The position numbers were made by a program, and so were the translations under genes. A DNA stretch of 64,000 nt from NCBI RefSeq assembly GCF_946478805.1, contig NZ_CAMLDC010000017.1, forward strand, positions 38,240-102,239, written 5' to 3'. The notes beneath the pieces are model-generated. The model made no database searches and had not been told where the DNA came from. It saw only the letters and a program-made list of their open reading frames with translations. Of the stretch, positions 35,702 to 44,607 are shown in pieces (the stretch's first letter is position 1; each line of letters begins with the position of its first letter). Origin of the DNA: an uncultured Fluviicola sp. (lineage in GTDB: Bacteria; Bacteroidota; Bacteroidia; Flavobacteriales; Crocinitomicaceae).

Positions 35702-36838
35702 ATGTTTGGAATCATTCTCTTACTCATTCTTTTAGCCGAGGCTACGTTTTCTTACTCACTTTTCGAACTTCAACATCCTTTCTTTATTGTACTCGGCATA
35801 CTTCAACTGCTTTTGTTCTTCGGAAGCATGATGATCATGATGCGCACCTTCCGAAACCGGAAAACGGCAGATTACAGAAGGGGGTTTAATGCTTTTGGTG
35901 TTATGATCACATCAGGTGTTCCGGCTTTGGGATTTTTCCTTTTCGGGATCATTTACCTGATCACCGGTATTGCCTGGATCGAGTACATTGGTTTTGGAAT
36001 CACAATCGCGATGTTTTTCGCTATTCTTGCAGGAATTATTTGGGGGAGATGGAATTGGAAAACACATACCGTCGAATTGCCTTTTGAAAATTTACCTGCA
36101 GATTCTGACGGATTGAGAATTGTCCAGATCAGTGATATCCATGTGGGAAGTTTTTTCAATAAATACGATAAAGTAGAGAAAGCGATTCAACAAATCAATC
36201 AATTGGAAGCTGATTTCGTATTCTTTACAGGTGATCTGGTCAACAATATTGCGGAAGAAATGTTGGGATGGGAAGCTGTTTTCTCCAAAATCCAAGCAAA
36301 AAAAGGGAAATACAGTATTTTGGGGAACCACGATTACGGAGACTATGTTCCATGGGAAAAAGAAGAAACCAAAAACGACAACCTGACCAAGTTGATAGCA
36401 ATTCACAAGGAAATAGGATTCACTCCCTTGCTGAATGAAGCGGTTGAGTTGAAACCCGGATTTTGGTTACTCGGAGTAGAGAACTGGGGAACAGCTCCAT
36501 TCAGGCAAAGTGGTAAATTGGAAGAAACCCTGGAACCGGTACCTGCCGATTCATTTAAATTATTGCTTTCACACGACCCAAGTCATTTTGACGAACAAGT
36601 CGTATCAAAAACAGATATCGACCTGACCTTGTCCGGACATACGCATGGTATGCAGTTTGGAATCGAACGTTTCGGAATCAAATGGAGCCCGGTTTCCTTA
36701 CGTTATAAAAAATGGGCCGGATTATATCATGTAGGAAAGCAATTTCTCTATGTCAACCGTGGATTCGGTTATTTAGGGTTTCCCGGCAGAGTAGGGATCT
36801 ATCCGGAGATTACGTTGATTAAACTGATACGCAAATAA
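35702..36838 (+). CDS. Membrane-anchored metallophosphoesterase (YkuE/YaeI-like)
   Basis: The 378-residue protein has four N-terminal membrane segments (to about residue 120). A calcineurin-like phosphoesterase domain follows with all metal-binding blocks: QISDIHVGS (D-x-H), FFTGDLVNN (GD), LGNHDYGDY (GNHD), LLSHDPSHF and SGHTHGMQFG (GHxH). The catalytic part is expected in the periplasm; related YaeI/LpxG enzymes cleave phosphodiesters such as UDP-2,3-diacylglucosamine. A phospholipid synthesis operon lies convergent to it, which fits a lipid substrate but does not prove it. Confidence 0.92.
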   Translation: MFGIILLLILLAEATFSYSLFELQHPFFIVLGILQLLLFFGSMMIMMRTFRNRKTADYRRGFNAFGVMITSGVPALGFFLFGIIYLITGIAWIEYIGFGITIAMFFAILAGIIWGRWNWKTHTVELPFENLPADSDGLRIVQISDIHVGSFFNKYDKVEKAIQQINQLEADFVFFTGDLVNNIAEEMLGWEAVFSKIQAKKGKYSILGNHDYGDYVPWEKEETKNDNLTKLIAIHKEIGFTPLLNEAVELKPGFWLLGVENWGTAPFRQSGKLEETLEPVPADSFKLLLSHDPSHFDEQVVSKTDIDLTLSGHTHGMQFGIERFGIKWSPVSLRYKKWAGLYHVGKQFLYVNRGFGYLGFPGRVGIYPEITLIKLIRK

Positions 36839-36852
36839 TTGAAAATGTATAA

Positions 36853-36900
36853 TTGAGAATTGAAAAGGCGGAGAATATTCAAAAACTTTTCAATTTTCAA
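36853..36900. terminator. Hairpin of AATTnnn units between convergent genes
   Basis: A 16-base stem with one G-U (TTGAGAATTGAAAAG with CTTTTCAATTTTCAA) and an 18-base loop lies between the metallophosphoesterase stop and the PlsC-like stop. The flanks continue as heptamer units AATTCTC, AATTCTC, AATTGCC. It probably terminates both genes. Confidence 0.6.
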
Positions 36901-36920
36901 ATTCTCAATTCTCAATTGCC

Positions 36921-37559
36921 TTAGTCGAATTCTTTTTTCAGCTCGTAGATCTGGAATTCCACTTCGTTTACAATTTCTTCCGCGGTTCTTCCTTTAGGGA
37001 AAATCGGAGCTCCAATCCGCATATAACTGTCAAAAGGAACCGGAACAGGATCTCCTTTCGGAAGAATCTTCCCCAATCCTTTCATGTATATCGGGATGAA
37101 GGGAACGTCCGGACACTGCTCCAATACCAAACCCACTCCTCGTTTGAACTTCTGGAATTTTTCGGGTTCACCGCGGGAACCTTCCGGAAAGAGCAATAAG
37201 GAATCTCCTTTTTCAAGTACTTCAACCATCATCCGGATCGGATCAGGTCCCGTTTCTCCTTCTTTTGGCCTGGAACGGGGAATCAGGATCGCATTGACGA
37301 AAAAACGCGTTAATGCAGCTTTGAAAGGCGATTTCCCAAAGTAATCTCCGGCAGCAATCGGATGTGTTTTAGCTAATTGTCTCAATGGCAAATGAGCCAT
37401 GATCGAAATCGTATCCAGGTGTGAGTTGTGATTTCCAACAATGATACACGGACCTCTGTAGACCAGGTTTTCCTTATGGATCAATTTCGTGCCCGAAAAA
37501 AGTTTGAGCGCCGACCGCATGATAACCGAATAAACAATAAATAAGGTCGCTTTTTTCAC
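36921..37559 (-). CDS. Lysophospholipid acyltransferase (PlsC/LPLAT family)
   Basis: The 212-residue membrane-associated enzyme has the catalytic NH-x4-D motif (IIVGNHNSHLDTISIM, His44/Asp49). The glycerophosphate-binding FPEGSRG motif is in LLLFPEGSRGEPEKFQKFKRG, and a later block (VPFIPIYMKGLG) is also conserved. It transfers an acyl group to a lysophospholipid or 1-acyl-glycerol-3-phosphate. Its start overlaps the CdsA stop by four bases, so it is the last gene of a translationally coupled phospholipid operon. Substrate may be non-standard given the unusual partners. Confidence 0.91.
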   Translation of the reverse strand: MKKATLFIVYSVIMRSALKLFSGTKLIHKENLVYRGPCIIVGNHNSHLDTISIMAHLPLRQLAKTHPIAAGDYFGKSPFKAALTRFFVNAILIPRSRPKEGETGPDPIRMMVEVLEKGDSLLLFPEGSRGEPEKFQKFKRGVGLVLEQCPDVPFIPIYMKGLGKILPKGDPVPVPFDSYMRIGAPIFPKGRTAEEIVNEVEFQIYELKKEFD

Positions 37560-38521
37560 TTGAGATAATACAAATTATAGACAATATGGAAAAATACCGG
37601 AGCTGTCAGTGCCAACGAATCAATCCGATCCAGGATCCCGCCGTGACCGGGAATTGTGTTCCCGGTATCTTTCATTCCTACATCCCGTTTGATGGCAGAA
37701 ACCACTACATCGCCGATAAACCCGGTAATTGCAACCGACAAGCAAATCAAGATGGCTTCCATTCCTGAAAAAGGAGTGAGGAAACGTAAGAAATAACCCA
37801 CAACCGTTGTAGTGATAATTCCCCCGATAAATCCTTCCCAAGTTTTGTTCGGGCTGATTTTCGGGATGATCTTATAACGACCGAAGATCTTTCCCCAGGT
37901 AAACTGGAACACGTCGTTCATTTCAGTAATGAAAACGACGAATAATAACAATCCGCGTCCACCGGCCTTGAATCCTTCCAATTCAGGCAAACTCAATAGA
38001 AATGCTAAGTGACTTACACCAAAAACAGTCAGCATCAATTGGGTTGGCAATACGGACATGGAGCGACCTATGTTTTCCGTCACGCCACGTATGACAAGCA
38101 TAAACGGAATCCATAAATGCATGAAAATGGGAATGAAAGTCAGGAATAAACCATAATGTTTGTAATAGGCAAAGAGGTATTGAACTGGAATGGCCAAATA
38201 ACACCATATCAGTATTTTCCGGTCTTCCTCCCGGACATTCTTACTGATGGAAGCAATTTCACGTAGCGCCATAAACGAAAGCAATCCGATTGCCACAAAA
38301 GAAATAATTGGATCAAGAACAGTCGCAACAACGAAAATAGTTGCCATCATCCACCAGGATTTGGTACGCATTTTCAATTCTGCGAGGTTCATATTCGGTT
38401 TCACCATTCCTAAAATCCAGAACAGGAGCGTGGCAAAAACGAGAATTCCAAAGATCAGACTGATTACGATCAGTGTTTCCTTATTCTCTACAAAAGCTAT
38501 TAAATCAAATGCTAGAATCAT
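37556..38521 (-). CDS. Phosphatidate cytidylyltransferase family (CdsA/YnbB-like)
   Basis: The 321-residue polytopic enzyme has about eight membrane segments, the SPNKTWEGFIGGI block and the complete CdsA signature at residues 275-301 (SAIKRD...KDTGN.IPGHGGILDRIDS). It makes CDP-diacylglycerol from phosphatidate and CTP, the donor for CDP-alcohol transferases. It overlaps the genes on both sides by four bases. Whether it is the housekeeping CdsA or a dedicated second copy cannot be told here. The coupling to an atypical transferase resembles, from memory, the E. coli ynbAB pair and suggests a dedicated role. Confidence 0.93.
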   Translation of the reverse strand: MILAFDLIAFVENKETLIVISLIFGILVFATLLFWILGMVKPNMNLAELKMRTKSWWMMATIFVVATVLDPIISFVAIGLLSFMALREIASISKNVREEDRKILIWCYLAIPVQYLFAYYKHYGLFLTFIPIFMHLWIPFMLVIRGVTENIGRSMSVLPTQLMLTVFGVSHLAFLLSLPELEGFKAGGRGLLLFVVFITEMNDVFQFTWGKIFGRYKIIPKISPNKTWEGFIGGIITTTVVGYFLRFLTPFSGMEAILICLSVAITGFIGDVVVSAIKRDVGMKDTGNTIPGHGGILDRIDSLALTAPVFFHIVYNLYYLK

Positions 38522-39111
38522 TGAAGTGTCTTTTTAATTCGGATTGCAGTACTGATAACCAATAACAGGATGCCAACCCCGAAAACAATATTGAGGGCAA
38601 CTTTTACTTCCGGAAAAAAATAGAGTAGAAGCAGGATGATCCCTACCAGCAAAGCACGGTCACTTTTCCCCATCGGTCCGTCATATCGCCGTTCACCATT
38701 GACGGCTTTTGCCAAAACCCCGGTAAATTCATTGATAACTCCCAGAATTACAAATGCAAATAAAACCAAGGGATGCAATCCGGGAAGAAGAACCAAGGGC
38801 AAGAACATGGCTACATCCGCCAAAACATCTCCCAATTCGTTCAACAGTTCACCTTTCTTGCTTTGCATGTTATAAGTACGCGCCATCATTCCATCCAATG
38901 CATTCAGAGCCATTCTTATCAATAAGGAAACCGGAAGAACAATCAGCATAAAACCGGATGGTTTCCAATAAAACAATCCACCTATACAAAATGAAAGCAA
39001 GATTGCCGACCAAGTGATTCCATTAGCAGTCACACCCATTCCGTGAAGCTTTACCAAAATGGGGCGCAAGAGTTGTTGAAATTTGGGTTTTATGTTGTAG
39101 ATTGAGATCAT
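38518..39111 (-). CDS. CDP-alcohol phosphatidyltransferase, YnbA-like, with two Asp-to-Asn changes
   Basis: The 197-residue membrane protein follows the CDP-alcohol transferase motif D-x2-D-G-x2-A-R-x8-G-x3-D-x3-D, but the first and third Asp are Asn: N70-A-L-D73-G-x2-A-R, then G87-x3-N91-x3-D95. The usual enzymes use all four Asp to bind two metal ions and activate the alcohol, so chemistry or metal use may differ. From memory the E. coli YnbA protein has the same NALDG variant and a similar start and GKSDRAL motif, so this looks like a conserved subfamily and not decay. It is coupled to CdsA (4-base overlap) and 9 bases from the hydrolase-fold gene. Product lipid unknown. Confidence 0.88.
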   Translation of the reverse strand: MISIYNIKPKFQQLLRPILVKLHGMGVTANGITWSAILLSFCIGGLFYWKPSGFMLIVLPVSLLIRMALNALDGMMARTYNMQSKKGELLNELGDVLADVAMFLPLVLLPGLHPLVLFAFVILGVINEFTGVLAKAVNGERRYDGPMGKSDRALLVGIILLLLYFFPEVKVALNIVFGVGILLLVISTAIRIKKTLQ

Positions 39112-39120
39112 CGGCTATTT

Positions 39121-39897
39121 CTAAATGAGTGGGTCAGTTGTTGGTGCGATGTGGTTTACGGATTTCCCGAAATCTCCCCGTTCGATTAAACCCAAAACCA
39201 ATGGGCCTGCTTTTTCAATATTCGTATACATCTCATCGTGATTCACCGGAATATAAGAATAATCAGTATGTACCTGGTTCAGGGAATCGACATTCCATTG
39301 GATAGGCCCAAGAGAAGCCGCTGTTTTTCGGTGTCTCAGAATCAATTTCGTTGGAACAGTTTCAATCAATAAACCAATTTTCCCTTTGAAATTAGTCAAC
39401 GGGGAATAAGGGGTTGTTGCCAATTCGCGATTTACTTTTCCAATCACCAAATAAGCAATGAGTTTACTGTCTTTCATCAACACATAAGGAGCGCGTTCCT
39501 GCAAGGGACTTCTATCGTAAATAACTGTTTCAATGTTTTTCAGACCTGATTTGGTGTACCAACGATTAAATGTCCAGCCACCAATGATATAACAGAAAAA
39601 ATGGACTTTTTTATACGAACCCAATTCGTGTTTTTTGGAGAACCGTTCCAATTTATCCACACCCTTATCGATTCCTTTCCTGTAAATATAAGATGGTTGA
39701 TAAATGTCGTATCCTTTGTCCCTGAAGTATTGCGCTATCTTCCGTTCGTTATGGACTTTGGAACCCAAACCTGCAAGAATCACAATTGCTTCACGATCAC
39801 TTTTGGCTTGTGATCCGGTTTGAAGGTAAACAATGTCTCTACCAAAAGAAAACACACTCATAAGTAAAAAAGTTATGACCAGGCAACACGGTTTCAT
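39121..39897 (-). CDS. Exported alpha/beta-hydrolase-fold protein lacking the nucleophile
   Basis: The 258-residue protein has a signal-like N-terminus (CCLVITFLLMSVFSFGR). It reads as an alpha/beta hydrolase: oxyanion strand AIVILAGLGSKVHNERKIAQYFRDKGYDIYQPSY, a nucleophile-elbow position at VHFFCYIIGGW, and a late HDEMY that could hold the catalytic His. The elbow should read G-x-S-x-G, but here the Ser position (about residue 104) is Ile and the leading Gly is Cys. It is therefore probably not a hydrolase, and may bind or present a lipid. It is the first gene of the phospholipid operon. Family assignment is by pattern only. Confidence 0.72.
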   Translation of the reverse strand: MKPCCLVITFLLMSVFSFGRDIVYLQTGSQAKSDREAIVILAGLGSKVHNERKIAQYFRDKGYDIYQPSYIYRKGIDKGVDKLERFSKKHELGSYKKVHFFCYIIGGWTFNRWYTKSGLKNIETVIYDRSPLQERAPYVLMKDSKLIAYLVIGKVNRELATTPYSPLTNFKGKIGLLIETVPTKLILRHRKTAASLGPIQWNVDSLNQVHTDYSYIPVNHDEMYTNIEKAGPLVLGLIERGDFGKSVNHIAPTTDPLI

Positions 39898-40021
39898 TGA
39901 ACGAATATATCCATTTCGTCGGAACTAAGTATGAGTCCATTCGAATTGTTGAAAAAGAATGACTGAAATTAACTCATTTTAACCGAATCCTTAAGTCGTT
40001 CTTTGCCAATTCCCCCAACGA

Positions 40022-40053
40022 AAAAGGTTGTCTGCATCTGCAAACAACCTTTT
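40022..40053 (-). terminator. Terminator of the SprB-repeat gene
   Basis: AAAAGGTTGT and ACAACCTTTT form a 10-base stem extended by three inner pairs across one mismatch. On the minus strand it follows the stop at 40076 and ends in a T-run. Confidence 0.85.
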
Positions 40054-40075
40054 CATTCAATGGATAATATTCAGA

Positions 40076-42196
40076 TCAGTTAACAAGGTTGATCTTACCT
40101 GTTTTCATTTCATTGTTTTCGCTATGTATCTGATAAATGTACACTCCGCGAGTCCAGGATTGAGCCTGAACAGATTCCTGCCCAACAGTAGAATCAATCA
40201 TTTTTTCAAAGACTATTTCTCCCATAGAGTTAAGGATCGTCAACTTTTTCCGCATTCCGTCCAATGTCTCAGGAAAAATAAACTGGAAAACATCCGATGA
40301 TGGGTTCGGGAAAACGTGAATCCCGGAATCAGCTGTTTCATCTTCCAGTCCTGCGGTAGATGAAATACTGAAACACGTATCTGATTCGCATGCATTCATA
40401 TCTGAAATTGTCACACAATAATTTCCGGCTGATGCGGAAATGGTTTGCAGGGTTGAATTATTATCCCAGTCAAATGAATAGGGAGCAATTCCACCATTCA
40501 CACTTAAAGTGATACTTCCATTGCAAGAAGAACACGTAGCAGGTAGAATTGTGGCAGAAACATTAATCGGAAGTGGTTGGATAACGGAATACTGAGCGCT
40601 ATACATACAATTATGCGAATCCATCACCAGCATATCATAATCGCCCGCTGACAGGTTGGAAGCCAGTAAACCGGTCTGATTGATACCGTTTCCGGTCCAA
40701 GTAATAATATACGGGGCGGTTCCTCCGCTTACTGAAGTATAGATGATTCCATTGGATTCGTCGTGACAGACCACATTCACTATCGAATCGGAAACCGTGA
40801 TCGCAGCAGGTTCATTTACTACATACGTATTACTGTATGGACAATTGTTGGCATCTGTAATACTCATTGAATAAGTTCCGGCTAAAAGGTTGTTTGCCGA
40901 CAATCCCGTTTGACTGATTCCATTCCCGCTCCAGGAAATGGAGTAGGGGGCCGTAGCACCTGCAACTGTTAATTCGATCATCCCTGTAGATTCCAAAGAA
41001 CAAGAAACGGGGGAAATGGAATCCGTTACCTGGAAACCCTGAATCGTTTGAATGTTAAAGGAAGAATCCGCCGAGCAGCCCGCAACGTCTGTTACGCTTA
41101 CGGAATAAACTCCCCCGGCTAGGTTTTCCAGGTCTTGCGTGGATTCGCCATTCGACCAAATGTATTGAAGTGTTCCGGAACCTCCGGTTAGTGTCAGATT
41201 GATTTCTCCGGTGCTGTCAGGACAATTGGGTTGAAGAATAGAAGCACTCAGCATCATTCCCGGATAAACCATCAAATGAGTTGTATCCAAACCGTTTACT
41301 ATCGGATCACTTGATCGGATGCGTAATTGATAATTCGCACTCGCTGTAGCAGCCGGAATGAATCCATTAATGGTTCCCGTATTCAAACTACTGTTCAAGA
41401 TCCCGATAACCTGTGGTGTCGAGAAGCTTCCAAAAGCGTCAGATAATTCAAGTGAATAAGCATTTCCTGTATTAAAAACACCAATGGAATTAAAAGTGAT
41501 CTGGACGCTGTCGCCTTGGATTGAAGAAACACAACTCGCATTGCTTGTTTGCACTACAGGAGCAGTAATTGAATTTGTAATTACTGCTGTCGCCTTCCCA
41601 TAAACAGTTGAGTTATTCATCATTTTCATCGTTCCCAATGTACTGCTGGCATGCCACGCTACCAAACGAAAAACAATTGTATCATTAACAGAAGCTAAAA
41701 TAGGTGAAGCAGGAACAAGTGATATAATGGTTGTCGGGCTAACGGAAGGAGCTAAAATAACCCGCACTCCGGATACAACAGAAACAAAGCTGTTGCCCGT
41801 ATTTATTGATCTATATTGAAGAATACAGGAATCAGGTCCGGTATTCGATCTTCCAAGAACGATTGATAAACTATCGATTTCGAATGTCGTAGCGCTATTC
41901 GCACTAACAGAAAAAGTAAGGTATTGATTCGCTGTAATTGCAGTATTTGCTGACGGGTTATTCCATTTACTTGAATTTATTCCGTCTGCAGCCGTTGAAA
42001 AGGTATTTCCTGGTCCACGGGTAATTTGTGTAAATGTTACTCCCGGAGCTGTTGGTATGGTAGCAAAAGAATTGGTGGGAGTTGATACCCAACCTGAATA
42101 CGTATTGGGATTAAAGAGTGTTTGTGCTTTCAGATGATTAATGCTCATTCCAAAAACGGAAAGGAGCAGTATTAAAATCACGTGTTTTTTTTTCAT
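40076..42196 (-). CDS. T9SS-secreted adhesin-like protein with SprB repeats
   Basis: The 706-residue protein has a signal peptide (VILILLLSVFGMSINHLKAQ) and a beta-rich N-terminal half (about residues 25-310). Four SprB-type repeats of ~75 residues follow, each with C...G.I.L...GG..PY...W and ending L..G.Y...V.D...C. A type A sorting domain closes it (IHVFPNPSSDVFQF, then WTRGVYIYQIH). SprB repeats occur in gliding adhesins and surface proteins of Bacteroidota. It is predicted to reach the cell surface; the partner is unknown. It is followed by a terminator. Confidence 0.92.
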   Translation of the reverse strand: MKKKHVILILLLSVFGMSINHLKAQTLFNPNTYSGWVSTPTNSFATIPTAPGVTFTQITRGPGNTFSTAADGINSSKWNNPSANTAITANQYLTFSVSANSATTFEIDSLSIVLGRSNTGPDSCILQYRSINTGNSFVSVVSGVRVILAPSVSPTTIISLVPASPILASVNDTIVFRLVAWHASSTLGTMKMMNNSTVYGKATAVITNSITAPVVQTSNASCVSSIQGDSVQITFNSIGVFNTGNAYSLELSDAFGSFSTPQVIGILNSSLNTGTINGFIPAATASANYQLRIRSSDPIVNGLDTTHLMVYPGMMLSASILQPNCPDSTGEINLTLTGGSGTLQYIWSNGESTQDLENLAGGVYSVSVTDVAGCSADSSFNIQTIQGFQVTDSISPVSCSLESTGMIELTVAGATAPYSISWSGNGISQTGLSANNLLAGTYSMSITDANNCPYSNTYVVNEPAAITVSDSIVNVVCHDESNGIIYTSVSGGTAPYIITWTGNGINQTGLLASNLSAGDYDMLVMDSHNCMYSAQYSVIQPLPINVSATILPATCSSCNGSITLSVNGGIAPYSFDWDNNSTLQTISASAGNYCVTISDMNACESDTCFSISSTAGLEDETADSGIHVFPNPSSDVFQFIFPETLDGMRKKLTILNSMGEIVFEKMIDSTVGQESVQAQSWTRGVYIYQIHSENNEMKTGKINLVN

Positions 42197-42221
42197 TTTA
42201 AAGAGCTTAAATAAACATTTA

Positions 42222-42255
42222 AAAGAGTCCCTCTGCCAATACAGAAGGACTCTTT
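42222..42255 (-). terminator. Terminator of the lamin-tail T9SS gene
   Basis: AAAGAGTCC-C-TCTG and CAGA-A-GGACTCTTT pair over 13 bases with one C-A mismatch around a 6-base loop. On the minus strand it follows the stop at 42284 and ends in TTTT. Confidence 0.85.
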
Positions 42256-42283
42256 CGAGTAGTAACTAAAAAATTATTGGTAA

Positions 42284-44239
42284 CTATTTTTCTGTTTTAA
42301 TCACACGAAGTGTTTGGTTTTCAGAAGCAGAAGCAATGCGGATGATATATGTTCCAGCTGCCAATTTTGATAAATCAGCTTGTAAACGGTGAGTTCCTTT
42401 TGCCACATATTCGTTAACAAGAACCATTCGCTCTTTACCAGAAAGGTCGAATACGGTTACAGATACATTTTCATCTGAATTTGTTGTAAACGTTACAGTT
42501 GCCAATCCATTTGTAGGGTTAGGGAACAATTCAAGTTGTGAATTCCCGGAAGTTGTCAAAGCGCTGCGACCTTTATCACATCCGTCTACTGCTACATTTG
42601 CAGCAAAAGTAGTGCTACCGCCACAGCTGTTGAATCCACAGAAAGTACCTGTTACAGTAACCACCGAGTTTACGGTTCCGATTTCAATTGTTGCACAATT
42701 ACCTGTAGTCGATGATACCGTTGCATCCCCGGTTGTAACACTGAAATTGTATGCAGAAGCACCGATAGCGTGAGATCCTAAACCAGTTACATCATTCGTT
42801 GTCAATGTATCCCATTCGGTAAATAAAGTTGGGAAACCATAGATTCCAGCCAAATCAGGATTTACAGTAATTCCGGAGTAAACACATGCTTTTCTTACCA
42901 AGGTCTTGTTTTCAGTTGACCATTTGAAAGTTGGGCTCAATGCTGTTGAATCTCTCCATGCTGATCCCGGATCATTTCCAATTGAACCAAAAATATCCAC
43001 TGCGCTGTTTGTACTCAATTTGTACAATACCAATGCATCATCTCCGTTGAATTGTAAGAACTGTGAATACAAATCAGGAACACCGCTCCACACAGTTGCA
43101 GAATCATGCGCAACTACAAAAACATCACCATTAACCAAGGTTCCTGAAAGTGGAATTGTAAACGTAGGTAAACCGGATAAAGAAGCTCCGTTGTGGTAAG
43201 CTCTCAATTCGTATCCTGATAAATCCACATCCGCACAAGTACCGTTAAAGATCTCTACATATTTGTTGAATCCTGTTCCTTCAACATACTGAGAGAAAAT
43301 AAGATCTTTTGCCTGTACAGAAACGCATGATTGAACCATGTCTTCCGGACACCCCTGGATTGATCTTGGTTGACAGAATTGAGCTACCGGGTAAACCAGC
43401 ACATATTCTTTTTTAGAAGTTGCCTCACAACCATCTTCGCTACTCACTACTACGTAATAAGTTCCCGATCCGGTTGTAGTCAGAACATCTGAATCAGCAC
43501 CTGCAATTGTCCCATCTTGATTGAACCATTGGTAGAAAGGGTTTTCAATATCTGTAGTAACAGTCAATTGAGGCATTGTACTTCCTGCACACAAAATTGT
43601 CGATCCTGTAACTGCGATTGTTGCAGTTTGCTCTCCACAAGAAACGGTCGAACCGCATGTCGTTGAGATATCATCTACTCTAAATTGCGGATTGGAGCTT
43701 GAAGTTCCAACCAATGCATTGCGGAAACGAATACGCAAATTAGATACAAGAGCTCCTGCAGGCAATGCTGCTCTTACTTTGTACCATTTTGAAGTTCCTG
43801 TTCCAGTTGGCAATGCCGGGAAGCTCATTGAACTCCAAGAAAATCCGTTGTCATTACTGTATTCCAGTACTAAAAAATCAATCCCGTTAGAAGCATTCGT
43901 TGATTTGAATACCCCGAAACGGATTGAATCGGATGTTGTACAAGTAGCAGCATTGATTCCCTGCATTTCAAAATCCTCCTGAGCCTGGATCAATGTGTTG
44001 AAACCTCCGGAAGCACCGGCATAACCCGTTGATGGAGTAGTAGTTCTCATATCCGCGGATCCCGTATAGGTAAGAGCTACCAGGTCAAAATTTCCGGCAG
44101 TTTCCCTTGCTGCAATTGTTTGAGTTCCACTTCCTGCGGTTCCCATTGTTTCCAATAGTTGTCCATTTGCGACAAATCCCATGAATGCGATTGCGCTTGT
44201 TGCAACCAGTTGTTTGATTGTGTTGTTTCTTTTCTTCAT
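42284..44239 (-). CDS. T9SS-secreted protein with lamin-tail domain
   Basis: The 651-residue protein starts with an export signal (IKQLVATSAIAFMGFVANGQ). It has an N-terminal beta region typical of Bacteroidota surface proteins (LETMGTAGSGTQTIAARETAGNFD), an Ig-like segment and, at about residues 310-420, a lamin-tail domain (DLIFSQYVEGTGFNKYVEIFNGTCADVDLSGYELRAY, GDDALVLYK). A final type A sorting domain reads LELFPNPTNGLATV and LAAGTYIIRIA. Lamin-tail domains in bacteria accompany extracellular nucleases and surface proteins. No nuclease motif is present here, so a structural role is more likely. Confidence 0.93.
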   Translation of the reverse strand: MKKRNNTIKQLVATSAIAFMGFVANGQLLETMGTAGSGTQTIAARETAGNFDLVALTYTGSADMRTTTPSTGYAGASGGFNTLIQAQEDFEMQGINAATCTTSDSIRFGVFKSTNASNGIDFLVLEYSNDNGFSWSSMSFPALPTGTGTSKWYKVRAALPAGALVSNLRIRFRNALVGTSSSNPQFRVDDISTTCGSTVSCGEQTATIAVTGSTILCAGSTMPQLTVTTDIENPFYQWFNQDGTIAGADSDVLTTTGSGTYYVVVSSEDGCEATSKKEYVLVYPVAQFCQPRSIQGCPEDMVQSCVSVQAKDLIFSQYVEGTGFNKYVEIFNGTCADVDLSGYELRAYHNGASLSGLPTFTIPLSGTLVNGDVFVVAHDSATVWSGVPDLYSQFLQFNGDDALVLYKLSTNSAVDIFGSIGNDPGSAWRDSTALSPTFKWSTENKTLVRKACVYSGITVNPDLAGIYGFPTLFTEWDTLTTNDVTGLGSHAIGASAYNFSVTTGDATVSSTTGNCATIEIGTVNSVVTVTGTFCGFNSCGGSTTFAANVAVDGCDKGRSALTTSGNSQLELFPNPTNGLATVTFTTNSDENVSVTVFDLSGKERMVLVNEYVAKGTHRLQADLSKLAAGTYIIRIASASENQTLRVIKTEK

Positions 44240-44607
44240 AATCGAATTTATTAAAGTGAATAATGGTTTCGAAACCGAAGTAAAGTTACAATCAACTGAT
44301 TTTTAAGCTTTAAAGCCAACAATAACAATGCTTTAAGTTTTTCGGGGAATTGAAAGCAATATTAATTTTCAAGGAATCAACCAGAGCATAAAATCGATTT
44401 AGACTTGAGAAAATACATTTGAGCAATGTTTACTTTCTTTTAAAAAGAGGAAAAAATAAAATTTTGGACTAATTTTTGAATTATATAAGATGTGAGAGAT
44501 CCAGAAATCCGGATGGATTCTGCTTGTTGAATTTTTCGTTAAAAAGCAGTTCTGATTTTCATTTATTCACGATTTCTCCGAAAGAAAATATGCAGATAAT
44601 CAATTGT
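44240..44607. other. Intergenic region, no gene found
   Basis: This AT-rich gap between the FMN reductase stop and the lamin-tail gene start contains no convincing frame, hairpin or RNA. It should hold the promoter of the lamin-tail gene and the end of the reductase transcript; neither is clear. Confidence 0.5.
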
